Below, in pieces: positions 52,850-61,681 of a stretch of DNA of 64,000 nucleotides. The stretch is from positions 62,001 through 126,000 of the forward strand of contig DATEFW010000024.1 of assembly GCA_035280425.1 (NCBI GenBank), given 5' to 3'. Position 1 is the stretch's first letter, and the number at the start of each line of letters is the position of its first letter. Origin of the DNA: QHXW01 sp035280425. GTDB taxonomy: Bacteria > Acidobacteriota > Terriglobia > Bryobacterales > Bryobacteraceae. The notes beneath the pieces are model-generated. The model ran no database searches, had not been told where the DNA came from, and saw only the letters and a list, made by a program, of their open reading frames with translations. Made by a program: the position numbers and the translations under genes.

Positions 52850-54076
52850 TTGTCCCAGCCATTGCCCCGTTTGCGGTCCAATCTGGACTTCATGCCCTCG
52901 CCGGTGGAGGACCGGCCCGGCCTTCTGATTCGCGATCCCTACCGCTATTCGGATACGGTGCTGATCATTCCGCCGCTGCTGGTGCAGTGCCTGCAGTGCT
53001 TTGACGGCGAGCAGACCGAGCTCGAAGTGAAAGCGCTGCTGATGCGGCTGACCAACGAGTTGGATACCGGCGGCCTGGCCAATCACCTGATCGAAACGCT
53101 AAGCAAGAGCGGTTTCCTCGAAAACGAAGTTTTCGAAAGCATGAAAGCCGAGCGCCGCCAGGAGTTCGTCAGCGCTCCCAAACGTTTTCCTGTTCACGCG
53201 GGCAGCGCATATCCGGAGAATCCCGACCCTTTGCGCCAGACGCTCGGCCGTTACATGGGGGATCCGCCAAGTACGGCGAGCTCCGATGGCCTTTTGGGAA
53301 TCGCTGCGCCGCACGTCAGTCCCGAAGGCGGCTGGCAATCGTACCGCGCAGCTTACAGCATGATGGGCCCGGCGTACAAAGACCGCACGTTCGTGGTTCT
53401 GGGGACCTCACATTACGGCGAGCCCGAGCGGTTCGGGCTGACGCGCAAGCCGTTCGTGACTCCGCTGGGCGAGAGCGCGGTGGATGTCGCGCTGGTCGAT
53501 TGGCTGGAGCAACGCGCCGCCTCCGCGATCCAGATGGAAGACTACTGCCACTCGGTCGAGCACTCGATCGAATTTCAGGTGCTGTTCCTACAGAATCTTT
53601 ATGGGCCTCAAATCAGAATTCTTCCCATCCTTTGCGGTCCATACGCTCGCAGTATTTATACCGGCGGCGCGCCGGAGCAGGACGAGAATGTGCGGCGCTT
53701 TCAGGAAGCGCTCGGCGAATTGGGATCGCGGGAATCGAAGCGCCTCTTCTGGGTCTTGGGAATCGACATGGCCCACATGGGGCGCCGCTACGGCGATTCC
53801 TTCACTGCGCGCGCCGACCAGGGCGCGATGGCTGACGTGACGGCGCGCGACCGCACACGCATCGAGCGCGCCGCACAAGGCGATGTCGAGGGATTCTGGA
53901 ACCTGGTGCAGGAGAATCGCGACGACCTCAAATGGTGCGGCTCCTCAACGCTCTACACGTTTCTGAAAGCCGTGCCCCGGGCGCGCGGGCATCTGTTGCG
54001 CTACGAGCAGTGGAACATCGACGAACAAAGCGTGGTCAGCTTTGCGGGTATGACATTCAGCGAGGGAGCAGCGTAA
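52850..54076 (+). CDS. MEMO-family (AmmeMemoRadiSam B) protein with N-terminal extension
   Basis: 408 residues from a TTG start. The C-terminal two thirds (about 130-405) is a MEMO1-like domain: LGIAAPHVSPEGGWQSYRAA, VVLGTSHYGEPERFGLT, YCHSVEHSIEFQVLFLQ and LGIDMAHMGRRYGD, including the His residues of the probable metal site. The first 110 residues are an extra helical domain (LLIRDPYRYSDTVLIIPPLL, FDGEQTELEVKALLMRL) that resembles PqqD-like or winged-helix peptide-binding domains. Stand-alone MEMO proteins are nearer 270 residues. The usual partners, AMMECR1 and a radical SAM enzyme, are not adjacent. Confidence 0.85.
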   Translation: MSQPLPRLRSNLDFMPSPVEDRPGLLIRDPYRYSDTVLIIPPLLVQCLQCFDGEQTELEVKALLMRLTNELDTGGLANHLIETLSKSGFLENEVFESMKAERRQEFVSAPKRFPVHAGSAYPENPDPLRQTLGRYMGDPPSTASSDGLLGIAAPHVSPEGGWQSYRAAYSMMGPAYKDRTFVVLGTSHYGEPERFGLTRKPFVTPLGESAVDVALVDWLEQRAASAIQMEDYCHSVEHSIEFQVLFLQNLYGPQIRILPILCGPYARSIYTGGAPEQDENVRRFQEALGELGSRESKRLFWVLGIDMAHMGRRYGDSFTARADQGAMADVTARDRTRIERAAQGDVEGFWNLVQENRDDLKWCGSSTLYTFLKAVPRARGHLLRYEQWNIDEQSVVSFAGMTFSEGAA

Positions 54077-54101
54077 AACGCTCGCCCTCGGATCGAGTGG
54101 A

Positions 54102-54767
54102 TCACGGCTGCTTCTTTCCGGTCGCGCAGATCCACCCCTTGGCCGGTTCCAGGAACACCTCGGCTTCCGTGTAACCGGCCTCTACGAACAGCTCCCGGTG
54201 CTCCCCGGGGCTCAGGTAGGCGCCGCCGATCAATTTCATCCCCATCCCAAAAACCAGATTGAACTTCCGCCCGCGATAAGCCTCGGCGATAATCAACAGC
54301 CTTCCACCCGGCTTCAGGACTCGTAAAATTTCGCGCATGGCGTGAGGCTTCGATCGCCAGTAATAATGAGTCTCGACTGCTGTAACGACATCCATGGCGC
54401 CGTCCGGAAAGGGCAAGCTGGAAACGGGCGCCTGCTGAATGTCGACCTGGCCGGATGCGATGGCAGCCGCATTGAGCTTTCGCGACGCTTCGACAGACGC
54501 AGTTGCATAATCCACACCATGTACTTTGCCATGGCCGGCCATGGCGGCGAGCCTTTGGACTGTCCGGCCGCCTCCGCAGCCGACATCCAAAACAGTGTCG
54601 TTCTGGCCGATCTTAACGTGTTCCAGCCCCCAGGCGGTCAGATCGGAATGACGCTTGTTCATCGACGACAACATAAGCCTGCCCGCGAATCCGCTCGGTT
54701 TGCGGCATTGTCTAATCAAGTAGCCGCTGGTGGCGAGGACAATAGCGAATTTCAAAATCCGATTCAT
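54102..54767 (-). CDS. Class I SAM-dependent methyltransferase
   Basis: 221 residues. Motif I is VLDVGCGGGRTVQRLA, followed by GVDYATASVEASR and the FPDGAMDVVTAVETHYYW and LKPGGRLLIIAEAYRG strands of a UbiE/MenG-like methyltransferase. A hydrophobic N-terminus could be a membrane anchor. The substrate is unknown; a lipid or small-molecule acceptor is more likely than DNA because no target-recognition domain is seen. Confidence 0.88.
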   Translation of the reverse strand: MNRILKFAIVLATSGYLIRQCRKPSGFAGRLMLSSMNKRHSDLTAWGLEHVKIGQNDTVLDVGCGGGRTVQRLAAMAGHGKVHGVDYATASVEASRKLNAAAIASGQVDIQQAPVSSLPFPDGAMDVVTAVETHYYWRSKPHAMREILRVLKPGGRLLIIAEAYRGRKFNLVFGMGMKLIGGAYLSPGEHRELFVEAGYTEAEVFLEPAKGWICATGKKQP

Positions 54768-54851
54768 ATGCAGTTCTTATGAGCCGGGCCAAAAAATTAC
54801 CGAACGGGCAACATTGCCCAATGTTGTAAAACGATACGGATTGCGAGGCAT

Positions 54852-55643
54852 TCAGCGGCGGCGCAATGTGACGACCTGATCTTCTGAGAGCGAGGGCGGC
54901 TTCGTTTTTGGAACGAAGCGGGTATGAATAGTGCTGAACGCTGTGGTGGTCACAATGTATCCGGGATCGGGCGGAAGATTGCGCTCGACATCACTGCGCA
55001 GCGCCAGCAGTTCATCAACGGAATCAGCCTGGGCCAGCCGCGGATTGTCATACCGGAACTTGTTGAAAAATTCGATCATCGCGAGGGGATCGTAGCCGGC
55101 TGCACGCAAATAACCTACCGCCAGATTGTCCGCTTCCCGCTCAAAACCGCGGACCGTGTCTTGCATCGAGGCAGGCACGGCCTTTGCTGTGAACCGCCCG
55201 CACACTCCGGCCCAACCGCCCCGGAAAACGAGCGGTAATTCCGGCTGGGCGGCATTCGGGTCATGAGGAAGCGGGCGCGTGCCGTGCTGGGCGGCGAGAT
55301 GGGCGATTTCGTGCGCAAGAACGCCCGCCAGCTCAGCTTCGCTCTCCACGCACGCCATCAGCCCGGAGCTCACGTATAAGAATCCGCCGGGGAATGCAGC
55401 GGCGCGAGCATCCTTGCTCTCGATGATCTTGACCACTGGAGTCAGGTTTGCTCCGGAATGCTGGGACAGATTTACGGCAATGTGAGCCACATACTCCGTT
55501 GCATTCGCATCGTTAAGAATTTTCTCTTGCCGCTCAAACGCATGCGCCAGAGATTTGCCAAGGGCGGATTGTTTGTCATCGCTATAAGCCGCGGCCGCAC
55601 CAAAGCCGGCACATAGAGCCAATAGCGCAAAACAACGCCGCAT
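54852..55643 (-). CDS. Exported M48-family metalloprotease
   Basis: 263 residues with a signal peptide (ends near AAAAYS). The zinc motif HEIAHLAAQHG starts at residue 111, after the GGFLYVSSGLMACVESEAEL segment typical of M48/BepA-LoiP-like proteases, and the third ligand lies in FEREADNLAVGYLRAAGYDP. Members act as periplasmic quality-control peptidases or outer-membrane assembly factors. There is no TPR domain, so it resembles the shorter LoiP/YcaL type. It faces the ABC genes. Confidence 0.9.
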   Translation of the reverse strand: MRRCFALLALCAGFGAAAAYSDDKQSALGKSLAHAFERQEKILNDANATEYVAHIAVNLSQHSGANLTPVVKIIESKDARAAAFPGGFLYVSSGLMACVESEAELAGVLAHEIAHLAAQHGTRPLPHDPNAAQPELPLVFRGGWAGVCGRFTAKAVPASMQDTVRGFEREADNLAVGYLRAAGYDPLAMIEFFNKFRYDNPRLAQADSVDELLALRSDVERNLPPDPGYIVTTTAFSTIHTRFVPKTKPPSLSEDQVVTLRRR

Positions 55644-55720
55644 AAACGCGTCCCTTCTTAGACCATTGTACCGGGCTTAACGAATTGCGGACCGGCGCTG
55701 CCGGGCGACATACTGGAGCT

Positions 55721-56665
55721 ATGCCCCCATCGCCCAACCCGGCTCGGCTGTGTGTCCGCGCGTTGCGCAAGGCGTACAGCGATGTTGTGGCAGTGGACGG
55801 CATCGATTTGGAAGTGCACGCCAGCGAATGCTTTGGGCTGCTTGGTCCGAACGGTGCGGGAAAGACCACCACGATCGAGATTTGCGAGGGTCTGACCAAG
55901 CCTGATGCCGGGTCGGTCGAGTTACTCGGCCTGAGGTGGGATACCGATTCCGATGAATTGCGCCAGCGCCTCGGCGTGCAGCTTCAGGAAACGCAGCTTT
56001 CGGAAAAACTGACTGTCGAAGAAACCATCCGGCTGTTTCACAGCTTCTACCGCCGCGGCCCTGACGTTTCGGAAACCATCGGCCTGGTGCAACTCGAGGA
56101 GAAACGGAATTCGCGCGTGGGCGGCCTTTCCGGCGGCCAGAAGCAGCGGCTGGCCATGGCGTGCGCACTGGTCGGCGATCCCGATCTTTTGTTTCTCGAC
56201 GAGCCGACCACCGGCCTCGATCCGCAAGCCCGCCGCCAACTCTGGGAGTTGATCGAGCGCTTCAAGACCGAAGGCCGCACGATCATTCTGACCACGCATT
56301 ACATGGAAGAGGCCGAGCGGCTTTGCGATCGCGTCGCTATTATGGACCACGGCAAGATCATCGCGCTGGGAACGCCGCTCGAGCTGATCGCCTCTATCGG
56401 CGCCGAGCATATGGTGCTCTTTGCGATCGACGAACGCGCAGGCGGCGTCGAGCTGAATGCGCTCGAGAAGCTGGAAGGCGTCCGCGGAGCGCGCCGGGAA
56501 AACGGGAATTACGAGCTCCATGTGAGCGAGCTGCATCGCACGGTGCCGGCGCTTTTCGACGAGCTGGCGCGGCGCAGCATCCCGCTGACCGAACTCCGCA
56601 CGCACTCCGCGACCCTCGAAGATGTTTTCGTTTCGCTAACCGGGAGGCATCTGCGCGATGAGTGA
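55721..56665 (+). CDS. ABC transporter ATP-binding protein
   Basis: 314 residues from the ATG at 55721, eight bases after GGAG. Walker A GPNGAGKTTTIEIC, Q-loop near LQETQLSE, signature LSGGQKQRLAMACAL and Walker B LLFLDEPTTGLDPQARR are all intact. The C-terminal about 90 residues form the extra domain seen in ABC-2 exporter ATPases. It pairs with the permease that overlaps its end by 8 bp. Probable substrate: a drug, lipid or polysaccharide. Confidence 0.94.
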   Translation: MPPSPNPARLCVRALRKAYSDVVAVDGIDLEVHASECFGLLGPNGAGKTTTIEICEGLTKPDAGSVELLGLRWDTDSDELRQRLGVQLQETQLSEKLTVEETIRLFHSFYRRGPDVSETIGLVQLEEKRNSRVGGLSGGQKQRLAMACALVGDPDLLFLDEPTTGLDPQARRQLWELIERFKTEGRTIILTTHYMEEAERLCDRVAIMDHGKIIALGTPLELIASIGAEHMVLFAIDERAGGVELNALEKLEGVRGARRENGNYELHVSELHRTVPALFDELARRSIPLTELRTHSATLEDVFVSLTGRHLRDE

Positions 56666-57746
56666 AACCACGGTTCTCAACGGCATCCGGGAGATGCGCC
56701 CATCCGCCCAGAACCGGCCAATTGGCGAACACTCGCTCATCCAGCTCACGCTGGTGCGCTTCCGCGAATTCTGGCGCGAGCCGGAAGCGGTTTTTTGGGT
56801 ATTTGTGTTTCCGATTCTGTTGGCGGCCGGTTTGGGTATCGCGTTTCGCAACCGTCCCGCGGACGTCGTGAAGATCGGCGTGGTCGGCACACAGCTGGCT
56901 GGCGAACTGCGCAATAACAAATCTCTCGCCGTGGAGCCAATGGACCGCGCGGCGGGCGAACAGGCGTTGCGTGCGGACCGAATTGTTCTGCTGGTGGCGC
57001 CCGCGCCGGGTGGAGGCGTCACCTATCGTTTTGACGACTCCAATCCCGACGCACGCATCGCGAAACTGCTGGCCAATCGCGCGGTGCAGCAGTCCGCGGG
57101 CGCTCGAGATATCGTGAAAACATCCGACGATATCGTCCGCGAGCCCGGATCGCGCTACATCGATTTTCTGGTGCCGGGCCTCGTGGGCATGAACCTCATG
57201 GGAAGCGGAATCTGGGGATTGGGTTTCGCCATCGTAGACGCGCGCCGCAAGAAATTACTCAAACGGCTCATCGCTTCGCCTATGTCGCGCAGCCAGTATC
57301 TGCTCTCGTTCCTGCTGGCGCGCCTCTCGCTGCTCTATTTTGAAGTGGGTGCGGTTATCGGATTCGGTGTTCTGGTGTTCGGCGTACCGGTCCGTGGCTC
57401 TCTTTGGACGCTCGCCCTGATCTGCCTGATTTCCTCGCTTTCTTTCAGCGCGCTGGGGCTGTTGATCGCTTCGCGCGTGCAAACCATCGAGGGCGCTTCC
57501 GGCCTGATGAACTTCATCATGATGCCGATGTGGATTTTTTCAGGCGTCTTCTTTTCCGCCGACCGGTTCCCCGCCGTATTTCAGCCGTTTATCAAGGCGC
57601 TGCCGCTGACGGCCGTGATCGACGCGCTGCGGGGGCACATGCTGCAAGGCCTGGGCCTTTCGCAAATACTTCCCGAACTTGCGATCATCACCGGCTGGCT
57701 GGTGATTTGTTTCGTCACGGCGCTAAAACTGTTCCGCTGGCGTTGA
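56658..57746 (+). CDS. ABC-2 type transporter permease
   Basis: 362 residues with about six membrane segments: one near residue 50 and the rest in the C-terminal half (from about 185), separated by an extracytoplasmic domain. The family pattern RKKLLKRLIASPMSRSQYLL and MMPMWIFSGVFFSADRFP are present. It forms an exporter with the preceding ATPase. Its stop overlaps the DinB start (TGATG). Confidence 0.9.
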   Translation: MSETTVLNGIREMRPSAQNRPIGEHSLIQLTLVRFREFWREPEAVFWVFVFPILLAAGLGIAFRNRPADVVKIGVVGTQLAGELRNNKSLAVEPMDRAAGEQALRADRIVLLVAPAPGGGVTYRFDDSNPDARIAKLLANRAVQQSAGARDIVKTSDDIVREPGSRYIDFLVPGLVGMNLMGSGIWGLGFAIVDARRKKLLKRLIASPMSRSQYLLSFLLARLSLLYFEVGAVIGFGVLVFGVPVRGSLWTLALICLISSLSFSALGLLIASRVQTIEGASGLMNFIMMPMWIFSGVFFSADRFPAVFQPFIKALPLTAVIDALRGHMLQGLGLSQILPELAIITGWLVICFVTALKLFRWR

Positions 57747-58276
57747 TGCTAGACTGGCACGCAGGTATGATGAGTTTCGCAGACCAATACCGCCGCTGGT
57801 TTGAATATGAGCAGGACAGCCACGCAAAGGTTCTCGTGTCGCTCGCACGTGTTCCGGAAAATCTGCGTACTGCAGAAACCTTTCAGAAAGCTGCCACTTT
57901 GATGGCGCATATGATCGCCGCTCGCCGGCTCTGGCTTTACCGGCTCGGAGGCGCAGCGGAGCCGCCATCCGACCTTTTCCCGCGCAACGTAAGGCTGGAT
58001 GACCTCAAGCGCGAACTCGGCCAAATCGAAAGCGCGTGGTCCGGCTATCTCGCCCGCTTAACCGACGCGGATCTCGCGCGCCGGTTTCAGTACCGCAGCC
58101 TCGAAGGCGAATGGTACGCGAACACCATCGAGGAAATTCTGGCGCAGTTGTTCGGGCACTCCTGGTATCACCGGGGCCAGATCGCCGCGTTGATTCGCTC
58201 GCTCGGCTGCGAGCCCGCCGTGACCGACTTTGTCTTCTGGACTCGCCAGGCCATTACAGTGCCTGTCACTGCGTGA
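57746..58276 (+). CDS. DinB-family protein
   Basis: 176 residues from the ATG at 57746 that overlaps the permease stop; ATG codons at 57767 and 57770 are possible alternative starts. It is a four-helix bundle with the DinB metal-site histidines: one in ATLMAHMIAARRLW and two in GHSWYHRGQIAAL. Members bind a divalent metal and include thiol-dependent transferases (bacillithiol transferase, YfiT-like). A link to bacillithiol use would fit bshA in the window but is inference. Confidence 0.85.
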   Translation: MLDWHAGMMSFADQYRRWFEYEQDSHAKVLVSLARVPENLRTAETFQKAATLMAHMIAARRLWLYRLGGAAEPPSDLFPRNVRLDDLKRELGQIESAWSGYLARLTDADLARRFQYRSLEGEWYANTIEEILAQLFGHSWYHRGQIAALIRSLGCEPAVTDFVFWTRQAITVPVTA

Positions 58277-58289
58277 TAAAAGAATACTG

Positions 58290-59363
58290 ATGTTACGCCG
58301 CACATTTCTTCAGGCAACTTCGGGCGCGGCTCTGGCCGCCGCCGCGACCGGACCGGGCGAGGGCATCCGGCTCGGATTCGATACCTTCTCCATTCGCGAT
58401 TTTCACTGGAAAGACATTCAATATCTCGATTACGCCGCGAGCCAGAAGCTCGATACCGTTCAGCTTTCGAGTCTCGAAGATTACCAGAGCCTCGACCCCG
58501 CGCATCTCGCGAAAGTGAAGGAGCACGCCGCGGCACTCGGCATCATCATTGATGCGGGTATCGGCTGTATCTGCGATGTTTCGAAGAGCTGGGAAGCGAA
58601 AGAGGGTACTCCGACCGCGTATTTGCGAAAAGGGCTTGCCGTCGCTAAAGCCGTTGGCGCTCATGCGATGCGCTGCAACATGGGCTCGCGCGCCGACCGG
58701 CCCGATCTCGAACGCTGCATGGAAGCGACCGTGAAAGCGCTGCGCTCGGTGCGCAATGAGGCGCTCGATTCCGGCGTTAAGATCGCCATTGAGAATCACG
58801 CGGGCGACATGCAGGCGCGCGAAGTGAAAATGCTGATCGAGGAGGCCGGCAAGGATTTTGTCGGCTCTTGTTTCGATAGCGGCAATCCGGTGTGGACTAT
58901 CGAAGATCCGCTACTGACGCTCGAAACGCTCGGTCCATATGTAGTGACTACGCACATTCGCGATTCTGCTGTGTTCGAGCACCCGCGCGGCGCGGCAACC
59001 CAGTGGGTCGCGCTGGGCGATGGCTCGGTAGATCTGCGCCGCCTCGTTGAGCTGTATCAAAAGCTGTGCCCGCATGCCTCCATGCAGCTCGAGATCATCA
59101 CCGGAATTCCACCGGAAATCGTGCCGTATCTGGAGCCCGAGTTTTGGACGGATTACAAGACGACGCCCGCCTGGGAGTTCGCCCGATTTGTCGCGCTTGC
59201 CAAGAGCGGCCATCCGTATATCGGGCCGATGGTGATCGGCGGATGGGGCAAGCAGCCGCCGGCGCTGGCCGCGGCCATGAAAGAACAGCAGCGCGCCGAT
59301 CTCGAGCGCAGCTTCGAGTACGCAAAGAAAGTGTTAGGCGTGGGCGTGAGGTGGAAATCGTGA
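58290..59363 (+). CDS. Exported sugar phosphate isomerase/epimerase-like protein, copy 1
   Basis: 357 residues from the ATG at 58290, with a leader LRRTFLQATSGAALAAAA (Tat-like, a single Arg pair). The TIM-barrel domain (xylose-isomerase-like) shows acidic and His ligands in IAIENHAGDMQ, FDSGNPVW and THIRDSAVFEH. The following gene is a close paralogue, so these arose by tandem duplication. The substrate is unknown; proteins of this group occur with sugar oxidoreductases. Its stop overlaps the next GTG. Confidence 0.88.
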   Translation: MLRRTFLQATSGAALAAAATGPGEGIRLGFDTFSIRDFHWKDIQYLDYAASQKLDTVQLSSLEDYQSLDPAHLAKVKEHAAALGIIIDAGIGCICDVSKSWEAKEGTPTAYLRKGLAVAKAVGAHAMRCNMGSRADRPDLERCMEATVKALRSVRNEALDSGVKIAIENHAGDMQAREVKMLIEEAGKDFVGSCFDSGNPVWTIEDPLLTLETLGPYVVTTHIRDSAVFEHPRGAATQWVALGDGSVDLRRLVELYQKLCPHASMQLEIITGIPPEIVPYLEPEFWTDYKTTPAWEFARFVALAKSGHPYIGPMVIGGWGKQPPALAAAMKEQQRADLERSFEYAKKVLGVGVRWKS

Positions 59364-60412
59364 GCGATGCAGCCAAACCGGGGGATGGCATCCGGCTCGG
59401 CTTCGACAGTTACTCGATCCGCGACTTTCGCTGGCGCGACATGCAACTCCTCGATTATGCCGCCGGCTTGAAGCTCGACACTATCCAGATCTCCGGCGCG
59501 GAATACGAAAGCCTCGATCCGGGGCATCTCGCGAAAGTGAAGGACCACGCGGAGCGTTTGGGAATTTCGATCGATGCCGGGATCGGCTGTATTTGCCCGC
59601 TGTCGCATGGCTGGAATCCCAGAGTCGGCACCCCGACCGAATACCTCCGAAAAGGCCTGCAAATAACAAAGGCCGTCGGCTCGTCGGTGATGCGCTGTTA
59701 CCTCGGCGGTTTTGCCGACCGGCCCAACCTCCAAGGATGCATGGAAGCGACCATCCAGGCGCTCCGCTCGGTGCGGTCGGAAGCGCTGGATCTCGGCATC
59801 CACATTGCCGTCGAAAATCATTCGGGCGACATGCAGGCGCGCGAGGTCAAGACGCTGATCGAGGAAGCCGGAAAAGATTTCGTCGGGTCGAATCTCGATA
59901 CCGGGAATCCCATGTGGGTAATGGAAAATCCGCTGGTCACGCTCGAAACCCTCGGCCCTTACGTGCTTACGACGCACGTTCGGGATTCCGCCGTGTTCGA
60001 GCACCCGCGCGGCGCCGCAGCGCAGTGGGTCGCGTTAGGCGATGGCTCGGTGGACTTTCATGCATTCCTCGTTCTGTTCAAGAAGCTGTGCCCGAAAGCC
60101 GCGGTTCAGTTGGAGATCATCACCGGCCGCCCGCCGACGGTGCTGCCGTATCTCGAGCCGGATTTCTGGAAAGTGTTCCCACACATGCCCGCGTGGGAGT
60201 TTGCGCGTTTTCTGGCGCTCGCCAAAAGCGGCCATTCGTATCTGGGGCCGATGGTAATCGCCGGTCCGGGAAAACAACCGCCCGAAATCGAAGCCGCGCT
60301 CAAAGAACAGCAGAGGGCGGATCTCGAGCGCAGCCTGGATTACGCAAAGAATGTGCTGGGCCTGGGCGTCAGGTGGAAACAGCAGGCCGGCGCGGGCGCC
60401 GCTACGCTTTAA
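59360..60412 (+). CDS. Sugar phosphate isomerase/epimerase-like protein, copy 2 (no leader)
   Basis: 350 residues from a GTG at 59360 that overlaps the stop of copy 1 (GTGA), with GGTGG upstream. It repeats copy 1 along its whole length (GIRLGFDSYSIRDF, IDAGIGCIC, ENHSGDMQAREVK, THVRDSAVFEHPRG), so the metal ligands are kept. The difference is that copy 2 begins directly at the barrel and has no Tat-like leader, so the pair probably divides into an exported and a cytoplasmic form. Its last 11 bp overlap the convergent aminotransferase. Confidence 0.88.
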   Translation: MSDAAKPGDGIRLGFDSYSIRDFRWRDMQLLDYAAGLKLDTIQISGAEYESLDPGHLAKVKDHAERLGISIDAGIGCICPLSHGWNPRVGTPTEYLRKGLQITKAVGSSVMRCYLGGFADRPNLQGCMEATIQALRSVRSEALDLGIHIAVENHSGDMQAREVKTLIEEAGKDFVGSNLDTGNPMWVMENPLVTLETLGPYVLTTHVRDSAVFEHPRGAAAQWVALGDGSVDFHAFLVLFKKLCPKAAVQLEIITGRPPTVLPYLEPDFWKVFPHMPAWEFARFLALAKSGHSYLGPMVIAGPGKQPPEIEAALKEQQRADLERSLDYAKNVLGLGVRWKQQAGAGAATL

Positions 60413-61667
60413 TCAGTTTTTCCATTGCCGTCGCAAAAATGTCGATCTCGCGCGGCGTGGTGTAGACGTTCGGCGTCACGCGCAGCCCTTCGAAATCCTT
60501 GTGCACGATCGCGACCACCAGAATCCGGTGCTGTTTCCAGAGTTCGTCCGCGAGCGCCGGCGCTTTCTTGCCCTCGACGGAAACCAAAACTACTCCACAA
60601 CTCTGCTCGGGATCGGGACTGGTACGGATGGCAACAGTCGGAAACCGCAACAGTCTCTCCGACCACAAACTCCGCAGATAACGCAGCCGCGCCGCCTTAC
60701 GCTCGCCGCCGATCGATTCATGGAACGTCAACGCTTCCGCAATCGCGTTGTGGTTGGCCGCGGGATGTGTGCCGATCTCCTCGAACTTCCGGATGTTGGC
60801 GTTCATCGAGGCCGGCGCCGCCATCATCGGCCACAGTCTTTCGATTTTTTCCTTCCGCACGTAAAGGAATCCGGTGCCGTGGGGAGCCAGCAGCCATTTG
60901 TGCAGGCTGGTGCCGTAATAATCGCAATCCAGATCGTTGCACCTATAGGGAAAATGCGCGAAGGCGTGCGCGCCGTCGACCACGGTTTCAATACCGCGGC
61001 TTCGCGCCACCTGGCAGATCTTTTTTACCGGGAAAATCTGGCCGGTCAGATTCGTGATGTGGCAGAAATGAATTACGCGCGTTCGCGGCGTGATGGCGCG
61101 TTCGAAGCGCTGGTAAAGATCGTCCATGGATGGCGGCGGAGTGGGGAACGAAATCATCTTCAGCCGGATGCCGTCGCGCCGCTCGCGCTGCTGCCAGGTG
61201 GTGATCATGCGCGGGTAGTCCTGGTCCGTGGTGATCACTTCATCGCCGGGCTTCAGATCGATGCCGAGCTGCGCGATCTCCAGCGCTTCCGATGCGTTCC
61301 GCGTGATCGCCATCTCCTCGGGATCGCACCCGAAACTCATGGCCAATCGCGTGCGGACGTTCTCGATTTCGGGCTCCAGCACCGTCCACATGGTGTAAGC
61401 CGGCGCCATGTTGCTGAATTCCAATTCGCGGCGCATGGCGTCCTGGACTACTTTGGGCGAAGGACACACTCCGCCGTTATTCAGATTGATGATGTTGCGA
61501 TCGACCGTGAAAGCCTGCTGGATTTCGCGCCAGTAATCTTCATCGCGCGCCGCCTCTTCGAGTTTGTGATCGCTGACCGATGAAGCCGCGGCACGCGCGC
61601 GGCTGATAGAGTCGGCCTGGAGCGCGGCAATCCCTGCGGCGGCTCTCAGAAAACTGCGGCGATGCAT
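60402..61667 (-). CDS. Exported class V aminotransferase-fold PLP enzyme
   Basis: 421 residues with a Tat leader (HRRSFLRAAAGIAALQAD) and AGGAGG ribosome site. Class V features are INLNNGGVCPSPKVVQDAM, TRNASEALEIAQLG, VVDGAHAFAHFP and the PLP lysine in YYGTSLHKWLLAPHGTGF. It resembles isopenicillin-N-epimerase/cysteine desulfurase-like proteins. Export of a PLP enzyme by Tat, already folded with cofactor, is plausible. The start codon of the next leftward gene lies well upstream; the two may form an operon with the sulfatase (15 bp gap). Confidence 0.9.
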   Translation of the reverse strand: MHRRSFLRAAAGIAALQADSISRARAAASSVSDHKLEEAARDEDYWREIQQAFTVDRNIINLNNGGVCPSPKVVQDAMRRELEFSNMAPAYTMWTVLEPEIENVRTRLAMSFGCDPEEMAITRNASEALEIAQLGIDLKPGDEVITTDQDYPRMITTWQQRERRDGIRLKMISFPTPPPSMDDLYQRFERAITPRTRVIHFCHITNLTGQIFPVKKICQVARSRGIETVVDGAHAFAHFPYRCNDLDCDYYGTSLHKWLLAPHGTGFLYVRKEKIERLWPMMAAPASMNANIRKFEEIGTHPAANHNAIAEALTFHESIGGERKAARLRYLRSLWSERLLRFPTVAIRTSPDPEQSCGVVLVSVEGKKAPALADELWKQHRILVVAIVHKDFEGLRVTPNVYTTPREIDIFATAMEKLIKA

Positions 61668-61681
61668 GTGCGCCTCCTGTC

